From positions 1,271,001 through 1,335,000 of the forward strand of contig CM037475.1 of NCBI GenBank assembly GCA_021014325.1: DNA of 64,000 nucleotides, given 5' to 3'. Positions 11,318 through 20,551 of this stretch are shown in pieces. Below the pieces are notes generated by a model, which was not told the origin of the DNA, searched no databases, and worked only from the letters and a program-made list of their open reading frames with translations. A program made the translations under genes and the position numbers. Position 1 is the stretch's first letter; every line of letters begins with the position of its first letter. The stretch comes from Plazaster borealis. Lineage: Eukaryota > Echinodermata > Asteroidea > Forcipulatida > Labidiasteridae.

Positions 11318-11928
11318 TTATGTGATAGAAAAATAATGATCCTGTGGATCATCCATCAGGAAGCTATGTTGCCTTTGCGATGGCTGATCCACCTCACATC
11401 CATAGCAGTTTTTGTAAACATAACCTACAAAACTATGCGCACGTAGAGATGATTTTTATTTGGGCTTGTTGATGGTGGTGCTAGGGTGGCCTTGGGTGGG
11501 GAGGGTGGAGACGGCGGTGGTGGTGGTGGTGGCTCGGCAGCAGCAGCCAGGGCTGTTGGTGAGTCCGTTCTTGGTGGGGAGGGTGGAGACGGCGGTGGTG
11601 GTGGTGGTGGCTCGGCAGCGGCAGGGGTACTACCCCACACATCGTCCGGACATGTCCGAACCTACGGAAGAAGAACACAAAAAGAAGTGACGTTAAATAC
11701 AGTTCGTTGAACAGATAAAAACTTGCAGCTAGGGAGCGACGTTAAACAACTACAGGTTTGTTTATGAGACCGTCTTCTGATTAATCAGTCAATAGCGTTT
11801 AGCAACAAGGAAATAACGCAACTCACCACATTCCCAGGAATAATCCTCCTCGTCGTCGGTCCATGGCGACGACGTGGAGGAATTATCTGCCTCGTCGTCG
11901 TCGCTCATAATGGCAATAGTTTGAATAC
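11318..11928 (-). pseudogene. Spliced acidic/Cys-His gene, copy B
   Basis: An exon starts after the acceptor TTAACCTGTAG at 11928 and has an ATG at 11908. It encodes MSDDDEADNSSTSSPWTDDE and ends at a strong donor (GTGAGT, 11826-11821). The next exon starts at 11661 after TTCTTCCGTAG and carries WGSTPAAAEPPPP, a duplicated proline-rich stretch, CYGCEVDQPSQRQHSFL and DDPQDHYF, with a stop near 11318. Compared with copy A, 5 bases are missing near 11653, which breaks the frame, and a second frameshift lies in the expanded part. An untranslated first exon may lie above 12188. The product is unknown; its very acidic N-terminus resembles the start of the polymerase ORF at 3791. Confidence 0.45.
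11497..11628. repeat. G-rich ~73-bp tandem duplication
   Basis: GGTGGGGAGGGTGGAGACGG followed by GGTGG runs and CTCGGCAGC appears twice (about 11497-11555 and 11574-11628). On the minus strand it codes for proline-rich peptide. Copy A lacks the expansion. Confidence 0.8.
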
Positions 11929-12187
11929 CTACAGGTTAAAGAAAACAAAATAAAGAACGATTTAGTATAATAATTATGGTGAGAAAGAAATGTAGGCACA
12001 TCGTAGTAAGGCATAAATAAACGCAAACACATTCATTTATCGCAAAAAGAAGAGCAAATGATAAAGAAAAGGTATCGAAAATGTTTGGTTTGGTTTTTGT
12101 TGGGGGGGGGGGGTTCTGCAAAGAACAAGTAAGGAGTAGGGGAAAGATACAATTGATTTGGTAAAAAACAAATAAAATAAAACTTAC

Positions 12188-12450
12188 ACTCTGCTTGGTC
12201 TTGGAAGACCCAAGGAGGCAATGGAGGTAGGGAATGGGGGACGACTTGCCCCCACATCACGTCCTCTCCTATACCAAGGTGTCCAGCCTACGCCATTCCT
12301 ACTCAGCGTTGAAAGACTGTGGAAAAAATATGTTGCCTGACATGGTAGTATGATGATTCTTATTATACTGCTAGTGAGTGCTACCGCTGTTGTGTTGCTG
12401 TTGACTTTTGGCTCCAAGAGACCGGTCTTAGGCTTTTTATACAATCGTTT
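12188..12450 (-). promoter_or_regulatory. Candidate first exon with TATA box and splice donor
   Basis: The minus strand has GTATAAAAAGCC at about 12447-12437, and a very good donor (GTAAGT at 12187-12182) about 250 bases later. The matching acceptor is at 11928. That would give a mostly untranslated first exon for the copy B gene. This is inferred from motifs only. Confidence 0.3.
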
Positions 12451-12529
12451 TTACATGACACTGCACGCTTTTGGGTATGTTTGTGGCCCGTTTCAAGGTT
12501 CTTTTGTTTTCTCTTTAGCCCCGATGGCC

Positions 12530-12626
12530 TCATCGATGGCCGGAAGCATTGTCTTAAGACACTCCCACTCCTGAACGGTGAGGTTAATCCCTCGTTCGGG
12601 AACCAATGGGCTCCCTTTTTATATTG
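12530..12626 (-). pseudogene. PC4-like (coactivator p15) domain fragment
   Basis: The minus strand reads VPERGINLTVQEWECLKTML, then PAIDEAIGAK, and stops. This matches the C-terminal strand-helix of the PC4/p15 single-strand-DNA-binding domain (GISLTPEQW... IDEAL). A TATAAAAA motif lies just upstream (about 12626-12618). A second, longer PC4-like piece is at 14998-15125. It is too short to be functional. Confidence 0.4.
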
Positions 12627-12838
12627 AGCCTAATCTCTTGTTACGTGTTAAGGCACTTCTTTAATATTCTCTATCACTATGCCTTTTCTTTGTGAGTTTT
12701 AATCTTCGATGGAAAGTTAATGAAAAGGGATTTGCCGGTTCAGGTGAAATCGATTTGGAGGGGACGATCATCCTCTGTAATCGTGTTTCTGGTCTCTGCG
12801 TCCGTGTAAATTAACTTTAATTACATTATGGAGTTAAG

Positions 12839-13110
12839 TCAAAACATGTTTTTCCACGTTTTCCGATTCTTTAGAGCACATCTTGAATTTTGTTCTTGCA
12901 TGCAGATAACACTATCGCTGCACACATCTGTCAAAATGTCTTGAATATTACAAATGTATTTGAAAAATAACTCATGTGGTTCCTCCATTGGACTACTCGT
13001 CACTTTCGGCGTACTTCGGCCACAATCTTGGGGCACCCCGGAATGGGTCTCTTCGAAACATGTCATAGACCACGAAGTTTAGACCTGACCTATAACCTAA
13101 TTCGGGGAGA
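12839..13110 (-). pseudogene. Another NIQDI gene segment (copy with open frame)
   Basis: The minus ORF 13066-12839 reads MTCFEETHSGVPQDCGRSTP, then SSPMEEPHELFF, NIQDILTDVCSDSVICMQEQ. It has no stop at the position where 376-569 and 1895-2045 do. It matches 1960-2095 and 9230-9350 at the DNA level. The function is unknown. Confidence 0.45.
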
Positions 13111-13287
13111 ACCATCCCAGGTTGCTGATGGATGTCCACCCATTATAATAATAATGATAACAATATAAAAACAAATATTATAATGATCATTGTTTTCATT
13201 GTAAAGATACGTATAACAGACAATAATATCATCTCTTTTTGGAATATGTAGTGGCTCTAATAAGAGCCGTTGGTGCTTGGTCACTAT

Positions 13288-13578
13288 TCACCATTTGCTG
13301 AATGTCTTGCCTTGGCCAGTACTCCCGCTGATGTCTAAAAAATAGCATGTAATCTCGTCGAGACTGAGGAGAAAACTCATATAGTCTCGTCGATCGGCAC
13401 GCCTGGCAGCTGACCATGCCGCTTCCTCAGAGATTAGATCGTGTCTCGACCTTCGATCGACCACCAGACCGTGCCTCACTCTAACTTCTGCGTTAGCATA
13501 CTCCCTCAATTCCTCAAGTTCAGGAATAGAGGCGCTATCAATCTGCTCATCGAAGAGATACTCACAGCCGTTAGACAT
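13288..13578 (-). CDS. Unrecognised charged ORF related to the repeat-protein family
   Basis: A 96-residue minus-strand ORF contains SIPELEELREYANAEVRVRH and SEEAAWSAARRADRRDYMSF. The second segment resembles the KRRDEAASRRAAERR units of the copy A gene. It begins MSNGCEYLFDEQ. A partial duplicate of its first ~100 bases lies at 13620-13725. It is likely an exon or fragment of the same gene family. I cannot tell whether it is expressed. Confidence 0.3.
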   Translation of the reverse strand: MSNGCEYLFDEQIDSASIPELEELREYANAEVRVRHGLVVDRRSRHDLISEEAAWSAARRADRRDYMSFLLSLDEITCYFLDISGSTGQGKTFSKW

Positions 13579-13725
13579 TTTGGAATGATGATGGGGGTGA
13601 AGCTCTTAATTCTTAATTCCACGTTAGCGGACTCCCTCCATTCCTGAAATTAAGAAATGGAGGTACATGTACTAACGATTTGCTCATAGAAGTGATACTC
13701 GTAGACATCTTGGAATGACGCCCTT
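13490..13725. repeat. ~129-bp diverged tandem duplication
   Basis: GTTAGCATACTCCCTCAATT ... GACATTTTGGAATGATG (13493-13590) recurs as GTTAGCGGACTCCCTCCATT ... GACATCTTGGAATGACG (13623-13725) with several indels. Confidence 0.7.
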
Positions 13726-13972
13726 CGCGTCGCGCCTCTCCGCCGCACGTCTTGAGGCTGCTTCATCCCGTCGTTTACAATGATCATACGCCGATAGAGC
13801 GTGTAGGTACCTCCCCCACCCTAGGGAAGACTCAGGCGAAGGATTGAAGGTATCTCGAATCTCCCGCCTTTGTTTGAAGTCTTCTTTCAGGTCGGCTAAG
13901 TAATTGAAGTAAGCCTTGTTTGACACGAAGGCCGCCTTGACCATAGCTGACTCTATGGTGATATACTCTAGG
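13684..13972 (-). pseudogene. Paralogue of the repeat-protein N-terminus with a single repeat unit
   Basis: The minus ORF starting MVKAAFVSNKAYFNYLADLK is almost identical to the copy A segment at 1195-1410 but has one SKRRDEAAS-type unit (CKRRDEAASRRAAERRDA) and no frameshift there. DNA identity stops sharply at about 13972, in the middle of what is open upstream sequence in copy A. It shows that the 66-bp array in copy A is an expansion from one unit. Confidence 0.5.
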
Positions 13973-14039
13973 AGGAAGCGGGGAGCGATACATGGTCAAA
14001 TGTTTAGTATGTTGCTATGGTATCGTAGTTTTAAATGGT

Positions 14040-14600
14040 CACCAACCCCAGAACCACACACTGAAAACAAAATGAAAGGGAAAAGATGCTAAACTCAAAT
14101 CGTAAACATGTACCGGTACTGGCGTCTTTGGAGTTAATGGCGTCTTTGGAGTTGACTTATTCGGAGTTAATTGAAATCGTTTTACTGTAGGGTTGATGGG
14201 AATAATAGGATTAAAAACACAACCCCAACCCCAACACAAGAGAAACCTAACAATCTTGATCCGACATTTAATCCTTGCTAGGAAGGGGGAGCCAAACAAA
14301 AGGGTGTGTGTGTGTACATGTATTGAAATCTTGTTCGGGCAAATCAAACTGATTGGGGGGGGGGGGGGGTAAAGGAACAAAGGGGACCTAAAAATCTTCA
14401 TCTGACAATTAATCTCTCCATTTAGCTGACATTTCTAACTACAATACGTTTGTGAGACTATCCTGCTTCAAGTCAAACGAATCATGCAGAAGTGTTTAAA
14501 TACGCTACAACAAACTCCTTGTAGTGACGATGAAAGTGTATTGAATAGTACATTTTGTCGCTATTGAATTGGATATGGCTATTTAGGAATTAGGGTATCC
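14040..14600. other. No gene recognised
   Basis: Contains a (GT)n run near 14305, a G14-16 run near 14357 and a 14130-14165 short direct repeat (GGCGTCTTTGGAGTT twice). The ORFs here lack protein-like composition. Confidence 0.5.
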
Positions 14601-14603
14601 GGT

Positions 14604-15125
14604 TCAAAAGAACCATTGTGCGTGGCACCTTCTAAATTGCATTAACATGCAGAAAGTGCGCTCTTCCGTCAACCTAACATCGTCTTGTGTTTGGTACCGG
14701 ATAATGTTTCCATAAGTCATGCCTGAGAAAGGAGCAAGTTTCTCCCATCCACCCCCAATCTTGCTGGCCAGTACACGAAGAACCTTGTCCGTAAATCTGG
14801 ACTGTACACGTCCGGACTCGCTGGGGACTTGGCCGTCTCCTTCTCCCTCGTTCATCATAACTCCCATCCTCTTTCTTGTCAGACACTGTTTGATAGACAT
14901 ATGAGTTTGGGCATGATAACGCGTACACATAGGTTTACACCCAGCCATACTAAACAGACATAAATAAATACATACATGAGATAACTAAAATAAACTTCTG
15001 CTTCCATGAGAGCGTCGTTGATAGCAGGTATTAATCTCATCATAGTCTTCCACTCTTCTGGAGTCAAGTTGATACCGCGAGGGCAACTCCAAAACTCCGC
15101 GTCCTTCTTTCCACGATAGTCCCCG
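14604..15125 (-). CDS. Gene fragment with PC4-like and Death-domain-like segments
   Basis: The minus strand around 15115-14998 encodes RFGDYRGKKDAEFWSCPRGI and NLTPEEWKTMMRLIPAINDA, resembling the PC4/p15 C-terminal fold. After a possible 45-50 base intron (acceptor TTTATGTCTGTTTAG near 14947), an ORF to 14604 ends with FTDKVLRVLASKIGGGWEKL, APFSGMTYGNIIRYQTQD and an amphipathic tail. That looks like a Death-fold domain (hydrophobic helices with the GxxWxxLA pattern). The exon joins are uncertain and the intron would be unusually short. It may be a host gene fragment or part of the mobile-element block. Both domain calls rest on pattern recall. Confidence 0.35.
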
Positions 15126-15140
15126 AATCTTCACGTAGGC

Positions 15141-15873
15141 CTACACTCTGATATGGTAAGACTCTACTACTACTACGTGCCTAGTCGACGTCAGTTGAAA
15201 TCGACAAGACAAAGGTCCCATTGCGCTTGTCCATGATGGACAATGCTCTTCAGTCAGTGAACAATCTACGATCAAGATAAAATACAATGTTGTACATATT
15301 TTATCAATTGTTGAATTGACAGTTTCGCGGGGTTTTTTTTTCACCTTGAGGATACGGGTATAAGACGCTGTCTTATCCTCGGCTCTGGCCACCATACGCT
15401 GCTCCAAAAGATCCATTCGACGTGGATTTTTAACTCACTTGTCCTATACTTACAAGCGTTTTGGTGTAAAGTATAAGTTCTTTTATTTGTGAGCTCCCCA
15501 ATTACTCTCTTTTGCGAGGGCATTGCCTTCAGATAATCTCTTTCCGGGAACCATAGCAAATCTGTGGGGTTCTTTTTACTCTTGCCCAAGCTCGTGTTTT
15601 TGGTTTGAAAACGAGGTCAACAGGCTGCCTCATTTCTCCCACTAACATCAGTAAATTTGGGGCAAGTCCAGCAATGCGGTTAGCAAGAGCACGCATTGCC
15701 TCTGTTAATATTAAAAGGTCTTTGTCCAATTTAAAATGTTCACTTTTGAGGTAGCACCTCTTCTTTTGCAAACAGCGTTCAGTTGTACCTCTCATGGCGG
15801 TATGGGTTTGTACGTTTTGATATCCAAAATTTACATATTTGCAAGGCCGATTGTAACCATAAAGTTTATACAT
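15141..15873 (-). CDS. Unrecognised broken ORFs, possible exons of the same gene
   Basis: Three minus-strand segments have protein-like composition: 15780-15600 (LDKDLLILTEAMRALANRIA, LAPNLLMLVGEMRQPVDLVF), 15590-15450 (KNPTDLLWFPERDYLKAMPS, ending at a strong donor CTT/GTAAGTATA), and 15416-15340 (MDLLEQRMVARAEDKTASYT, ending at AAG/GTGAAA). Frames do not join simply, because the second frame has a stop just upstream. No family was recognised. It could be a decayed gene or real exons whose acceptors I cannot place. Confidence 0.25.
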
Positions 15874-16146
15874 GTATATCTTGACCTATGGCTTTATCGA
15901 TTCTTTTTTTCATATGACCCATGATGTGAAACATTTGTAGCTAGCATTAATTGCTGGGAGACTGTTTCCTTGTTGTCAAGTAAACATTAAGCTTGACAAC
16001 AGATGTATTAGATGTAAGAGCAGGGTTACATGTAAGAATCGTCATTGATGATGTCACTGATCCATGTTTTTCTCTCTTCTTCTATTTACTTATATGAACG
16101 ACAAATGGCTCTGAGCTTCTGGGCACTCCCCAGCTGTAGCAAATGG

Positions 16147-16490
16147 GACAACCTACTACGGCACATGACAACCTGTAAACATGACAACCTGCTGCATGTA
16201 GCATACACGTCAAACTGCTGCAGCATACACACCAATCAGCTGCAGCTTAGCCCCTACAAAACAACCAGCCTCAGCATATACGACAGCCTGCTGCAGCATA
16301 CATGTACATGACAACCTGCTGTAGCATACACGACAACCTGCTGCAGCATACAGGACAACCTGCTGCAGCATACAGGACAACCTGCTGCAGCATACAGGAC
16401 AACCTGCTGCAGCATTCTGGACAAGCTGCTGCAGCATACAAGACAACCTGCTGCAGCATACAGGACAACCTGCTGCAGTATACATTTACA
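16147..16490. repeat. 22-bp minisatellite
   Basis: The unit ACAACCTGCTGCAGCATACA plus GG is repeated about ten times cleanly at 16320-16480, with diverged longer units before. Each unit carries a CTGCAG site. Both strands stay open by chance. Confidence 0.9.
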
Positions 16491-16849
16491 TTACAACAAG
16501 CAACATTTAATAATGTAACTTTTTTTGATTTACCTTCATTGGTTTAATACTGGGCAATAAATCTGAACTTGACATGCATAGTTTATGAACATTGACCAGT
16601 CTGTTTTAATGGGACATGGCGGAGAGGGCGCTTTAAACAGTTCAATTAATACTAGTTGAACAAAGAATGAAACATAATAAGTTTGTTAAATACAAAATCT
16701 TTGTTTGCCATCATGTAGTAAACAAATATTGACTGCTTCGAGTGTTATGACTTCCAAGGTGATCCTCGGCGTGTTCAATAGACCGCTCCAGGGATCATCG
16801 AAGACTGAGTCATAGTTTGAACCATAGTATGAGTAAAAGCAGTCAGTAT

Positions 16850-17272
16850 TTGTTGTATAACACCCCTTATATACATATAATTTGTGCCTAGACGTCTAGG
16901 TACCAATAAGCTGATGTTGCTATGGGTATAGTGCACTGGTTGCTATGGGTTGGTTGCCACAGGGATAGTTGTTCACTGCAAGTAGAGCGTTTGCGCGGCT
17001 TTTTAGTCAAAATTAAACATAACATGTGATGCACTCTAAACCAATCACAAGACAGAATCTGTGTAATGGTTGTTAAAACAACAGCTGTACCTGTGCTCCA
17101 TGGGATACATCAAAATATGAAACGTCAGTTCATATTGAAAGGCTAAATACATCACACAGATTCCTACAGCATACTGGTGAATATTTCAACAAGGATTATA
17201 AATAGAGCATCTTTAAAATCGACATTTGAAAGTGTATGCGTAATTCTTTATTCTGGGTGTGTTATACAAATA
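16850..17272. mobile_element. Foldback/MITE-like element
   Basis: Left end GTATTTGTTGTATAACACCC and right end GGGTGTGTTATACAAATAC are near-perfect inverted repeats about 400 bases apart. The interior has a GCCTAGACGTCTAGG palindrome and no ORF. No clear target duplication was identified. Confidence 0.5.
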
Positions 17273-17273
17273 C

Positions 17274-17432
17274 ATGTATAACATGGTTTGAGGGTGAACA
17301 ATCGATATTAGCTCCCTGAGGTATTGCAAGTTGAAAATCTAGTTCCCGAGGCAAAGTTGAGGGAACTATAGTTTGTCAACTTCGAAAGGGGACCTAGTTC
17401 GACTGTTCACCCGAAATAAACCATGTTATTTG
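17274..17432. mobile_element. Short foldback element adjacent to the previous one
   Basis: ATAACATGGTTTGAGGGTGA near 17278 pairs with TTCACCCGAAATAAACCATG near 17410. The element directly abuts the right end of the 16850 element. Confidence 0.45.
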
Positions 17433-17460
17433 TTTGAGATGATGCTTCGCATGCTTTCAG

Positions 17461-17627
17461 GACATTATGTTAAAAGACACGTAGCAGCAAGGAAAATACA
17501 AATTGTGTATCGTAACTATGCAGTTAAATCAAAATTAAAGAAAACTGGATGGATGGGAAAAAACCATCATCATCCCAACAAAAAGTACCAACATGAACAG
17601 CCTGTCACTTTAAGAAGCATATATTGA
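17461..17627 (+). CDS. Possible last exon with an IQ-like motif
   Basis: After a plausible acceptor (GCATGCTTTCAG at 17449-17460), the plus strand is open to a TGA at 17625-17627. It encodes AARKIQIVYRNYAVKSKLKK, which fits the calmodulin-binding IQ pattern (IQxxxR). The rest is basic and low complexity. No upstream exon of this gene was found, so it may be a chance ORF. Confidence 0.25.
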
Positions 17628-17712
17628 AGAGTATATTTCATAGGATACGCATCGATGGTAATCTCAAAAACCGAGAGGCTGCCATTTACCCGTAAAAGGT
17701 GATATGCTTCAG

Positions 17713-17951
17713 TTAAAGGCATCGTACACGTTTGGTAATAAAAACTTCTTAATAAATAAAGTTTTTATTCCTATATCTGAAAGCACACAAATTTGTACAA
17801 AAATGGTGTTTTTTCTTTCATCATTTTCTTGCAACTTCGATGAGCAATTGAGCCTAAATGTTCACAGGCTTGTTATTTTATGCATATGTTGGGATACACC
17901 AAGTGAGAACACTGGTCTTTGACAATTACCAAACGTGTACAGTGCCTTTAA
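17713..17951. mobile_element. TTAA-flanked MITE, copy 1
   Basis: Flanked by TTAA on both sides. The left terminus AGGCATCGTACACGTTTGGT is inverted at the right as ACCAAACGTGTACAGTGCCT. The interior contains the family signature CATTTTCTTGCAACTTCGAT. Shorter than the 22655 and 50210 copies, with a deletion near the left arm. Confidence 0.8.
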
Positions 17952-19300
17952 AACATTTATTTCAAACACTTTGTACCCAATTTTAGCTCGTTTAATTGTT
18001 AGTAGTAATACTTCTGTTACCAATGATAAATTGTAATAGTATCCTTGTTATCTTCTTTTGAGCTACATTTACAGTAATTTTACTACTATGCAGTTTCACA
18101 ATGACTGCAGGATTTTCCTCAAGTCACCTTTCAAGTCTTAAGAAAGTACATTATTTTTTTCTAGTGAGAGTAAATTAATTCCATCCTCTAATTTTCAACA
18201 AACACATTGTGAAACTGTTATCAAAATTGGGGGTCACATTCTATTGAAACAATGAAAAACGATCTTTCGTTCTTTAGAAATTTTGCGGCAATATCGAAAC
18301 ACGTGTAAGCAATGGTGATTTCAGGGGATAGTGACTGAAACATTTCCCTTGAAGATTTAACATGAAGCTTTCAGATTGAATGAACATGATTTTTAGCATT
18401 AATTGTTTTTAACTGGTTTTTGTTTTGTTTTTTGCTGTCAATTGTGTATTGAAAGGTGTCGGACTGTCAGTACTGCCTTGCTAGACTCAACAGGATTGTT
18501 AATGATAATGATTTCATGCAGAACATTGGTAGCATTAATAACACCAACCTATTTTAAGAATAATCAAGTAAGGCGCCCGGTTTATATTTTTGTTAACTTT
18601 ACCAATTCTTTTCAATTGTTTCTTCATCATGTGCTGTACGTGTTCCTATTTTTAAAGGCTCACTGTTAAACAATTGTTTAACAGTGAGCCTGGGTATGAC
18701 ATCAATAAAACGAATTTGAACCGTAACAAAATGAATGCAAGTTTTCGTCCTTTAATGTTTACGTTTGAGAAAAATGATGTTGAAGTACAGATCACACTGT
18801 AAGCCTTTAACAAGAAAATTTGAGAAATGCTCCCGTAAAAAGTTTTTTTTTAGAACATGCTTAATATACTGTACCAGACTAAAAAACTGTGATAAACGAT
18901 AAACCATGGATAAACTTGTAGCTGCATTGTATATGTGTACTTTAAGCTCTGGTAATATATAATATTCAGGGATTTTGTTTTAGGGACCATCATGACCATA
19001 CCTTAGTGCAGGGAGTCAGTAACCGTTCCTAATTATAATAGGTTACATAATAGAGTTCTGTGGTCAGGCAGAATAAACAATTGTACCACGCATGGTTTTG
19101 GCAATGGTCAGAGCGTTGCTATGACTACTGGGCACTAGCCTGAGGTCAAAGTATAAGTTCACATAGGGCAGGCATTTACATGAAGTATTATGCCAACTTG
19201 GGTGTAGATTACAATGGCTAATTGGCTTATAAATATAATATATCTTGTTGAAGCCTAATTCGTCTCCAATCAAGTGGCAAAAAGGGGTTAGAGTTTTTTA
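17952..19300. other. No gene recognised; contains a perfect 36-bp palindrome
   Basis: AT-rich sequence without convincing ORFs. At 18656-18691 a perfect 36-base palindrome (arm AGGCTCACTGTTAAACAA) lies on its own. Confidence 0.5.
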
Positions 19301-20551
19301 ATGGGAGATTCACGTCAAGTTACTCCTCAACTCGCATTGATTATTCACAATTTTCTTATCGATAGACCTCAGAGAGTTAAGTGCAATAATTTAGTTTCAA
19401 CCTTCAAGTCTCTTAGTCTAGGTGCACCTCAAGGGTGTGTTATGTCACCTGTTCTATTTTCATTGTACACCAGTGATTTTGATATTGTGAGCACCAAATG
19501 TAGTATTATCAAGTAAGCTGATGACACGGTCATCAGCGGTTACATAACCAATGATGACTCTCTTGAATACACCAATGCTGTTCAAAGGTTTGTTGAGTGG
19601 TGCGATCTCCACCACCTAGTCCTCAATGTAAATAAAACCAAAGAGATGATTTATGATTTTCGCCGTTCAGCCCCAAACCAGGAACCCTTAGCTGTTCACA
19701 ACCATGCTATACAGCAGGTTACGGAGTATAAGTACCTGGGTACGGTCATCGACAATAAACTAAAATGGAGCAGCAACACTCAATTGCTGTGTGGTAAAGC
19801 AATAAACCAAAGGCTCTATTTCCTCAGAAAATTAAGAGTTTAATGTAGATAACCGTATCTTGGTTCTTTTTTATCGGTCTTTGATTCAAAGCATTCTTAG
19901 TTTTAGTTTCATCAGTAATTTTGGGAATCTCTCAAAAGAAAATGTTAATCAGCTGGAAAGACCTCCAGTAGGAAGATCGCTCAGCGCATAATACGTAAAG
20001 ACCTCCCCTCAATAAGTTCTCTCTATGACAAACAGGTTCTGTTAAAAGTTCATAAGATAATGCATGACCCCTCACACCCTTTGCACAATTGTTTTTTATT
20101 CAATAGATCAGGTGTCCGTCTCCATGTCTCATGTACCTCCCATTGTCGCTCCAGACAATCATTTGTTCTTACGCCATTCATACCTTTAATGCTACTGCTC
20201 AGAGGGGCATTAACTTATAGTGTGTTTTTTCCTCCCTTTGCCCACTGAGCTTGCTTAACCCCAGTTGTCCTGTACCTTTTATCATCCTATTGTGATGTAT
20301 CTTAATTTGTTTGTTTTTGCTGGTTTTTTATAATGCAGTAATTGTTGTTCACTGTACTTGCCCGTACATGTTGTTTTTCGTATTTTAATGCTAGTCTTTT
20401 TTCTGTTCGTTGTACTCCACGCCTACATATTATGTTATTGTTAAGCATATATATGTAATGTTTAGTTTTTACCACGTTTCCAGTGGAAATCGAATTTCTA
20501 TATTTTTTAATGTGGACAATAAATGCTATCTATCTATCTATCTATCTAAGT
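19301..20551 (+). mobile_element. CR1/L2/Rex-like non-LTR retrotransposon remnant (reverse transcriptase)
   Basis: The plus strand reads SLGAPQGCVMSPVLFSLYTS (fingers/palm), then a catalytic ADDT motif whose tyrosine codon is a TAA stop (19514-19516). Next come FVEWCDLHHLVLNVNKTKEM, EYKYLGTVIDNKLKWS and FLRKLRV, all typical of reverse transcriptases of the CR1/L2/Rex group. After frameshifts a C-terminal DPSHPL segment follows near 20067. The 3' end is a short tandem repeat (CTAT)n at 20527-20551, as in CR1-like LINEs. It is 5'-truncated at about 19300 and inactive. Confidence 0.85.

Noticed and set aside
12350..12574. Hydrophobic plus-strand ORF resembling a membrane peptide
   Set aside because: It is antisense to a PC4-like piece and to a candidate exon on the minus strand; composition reflects T-rich DNA.
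16210..16485. Cysteine/glutamine-rich ORFs in the 22-bp minisatellite
   Set aside because: Low-complexity translation of a tandem repeat, with no flanking gene.
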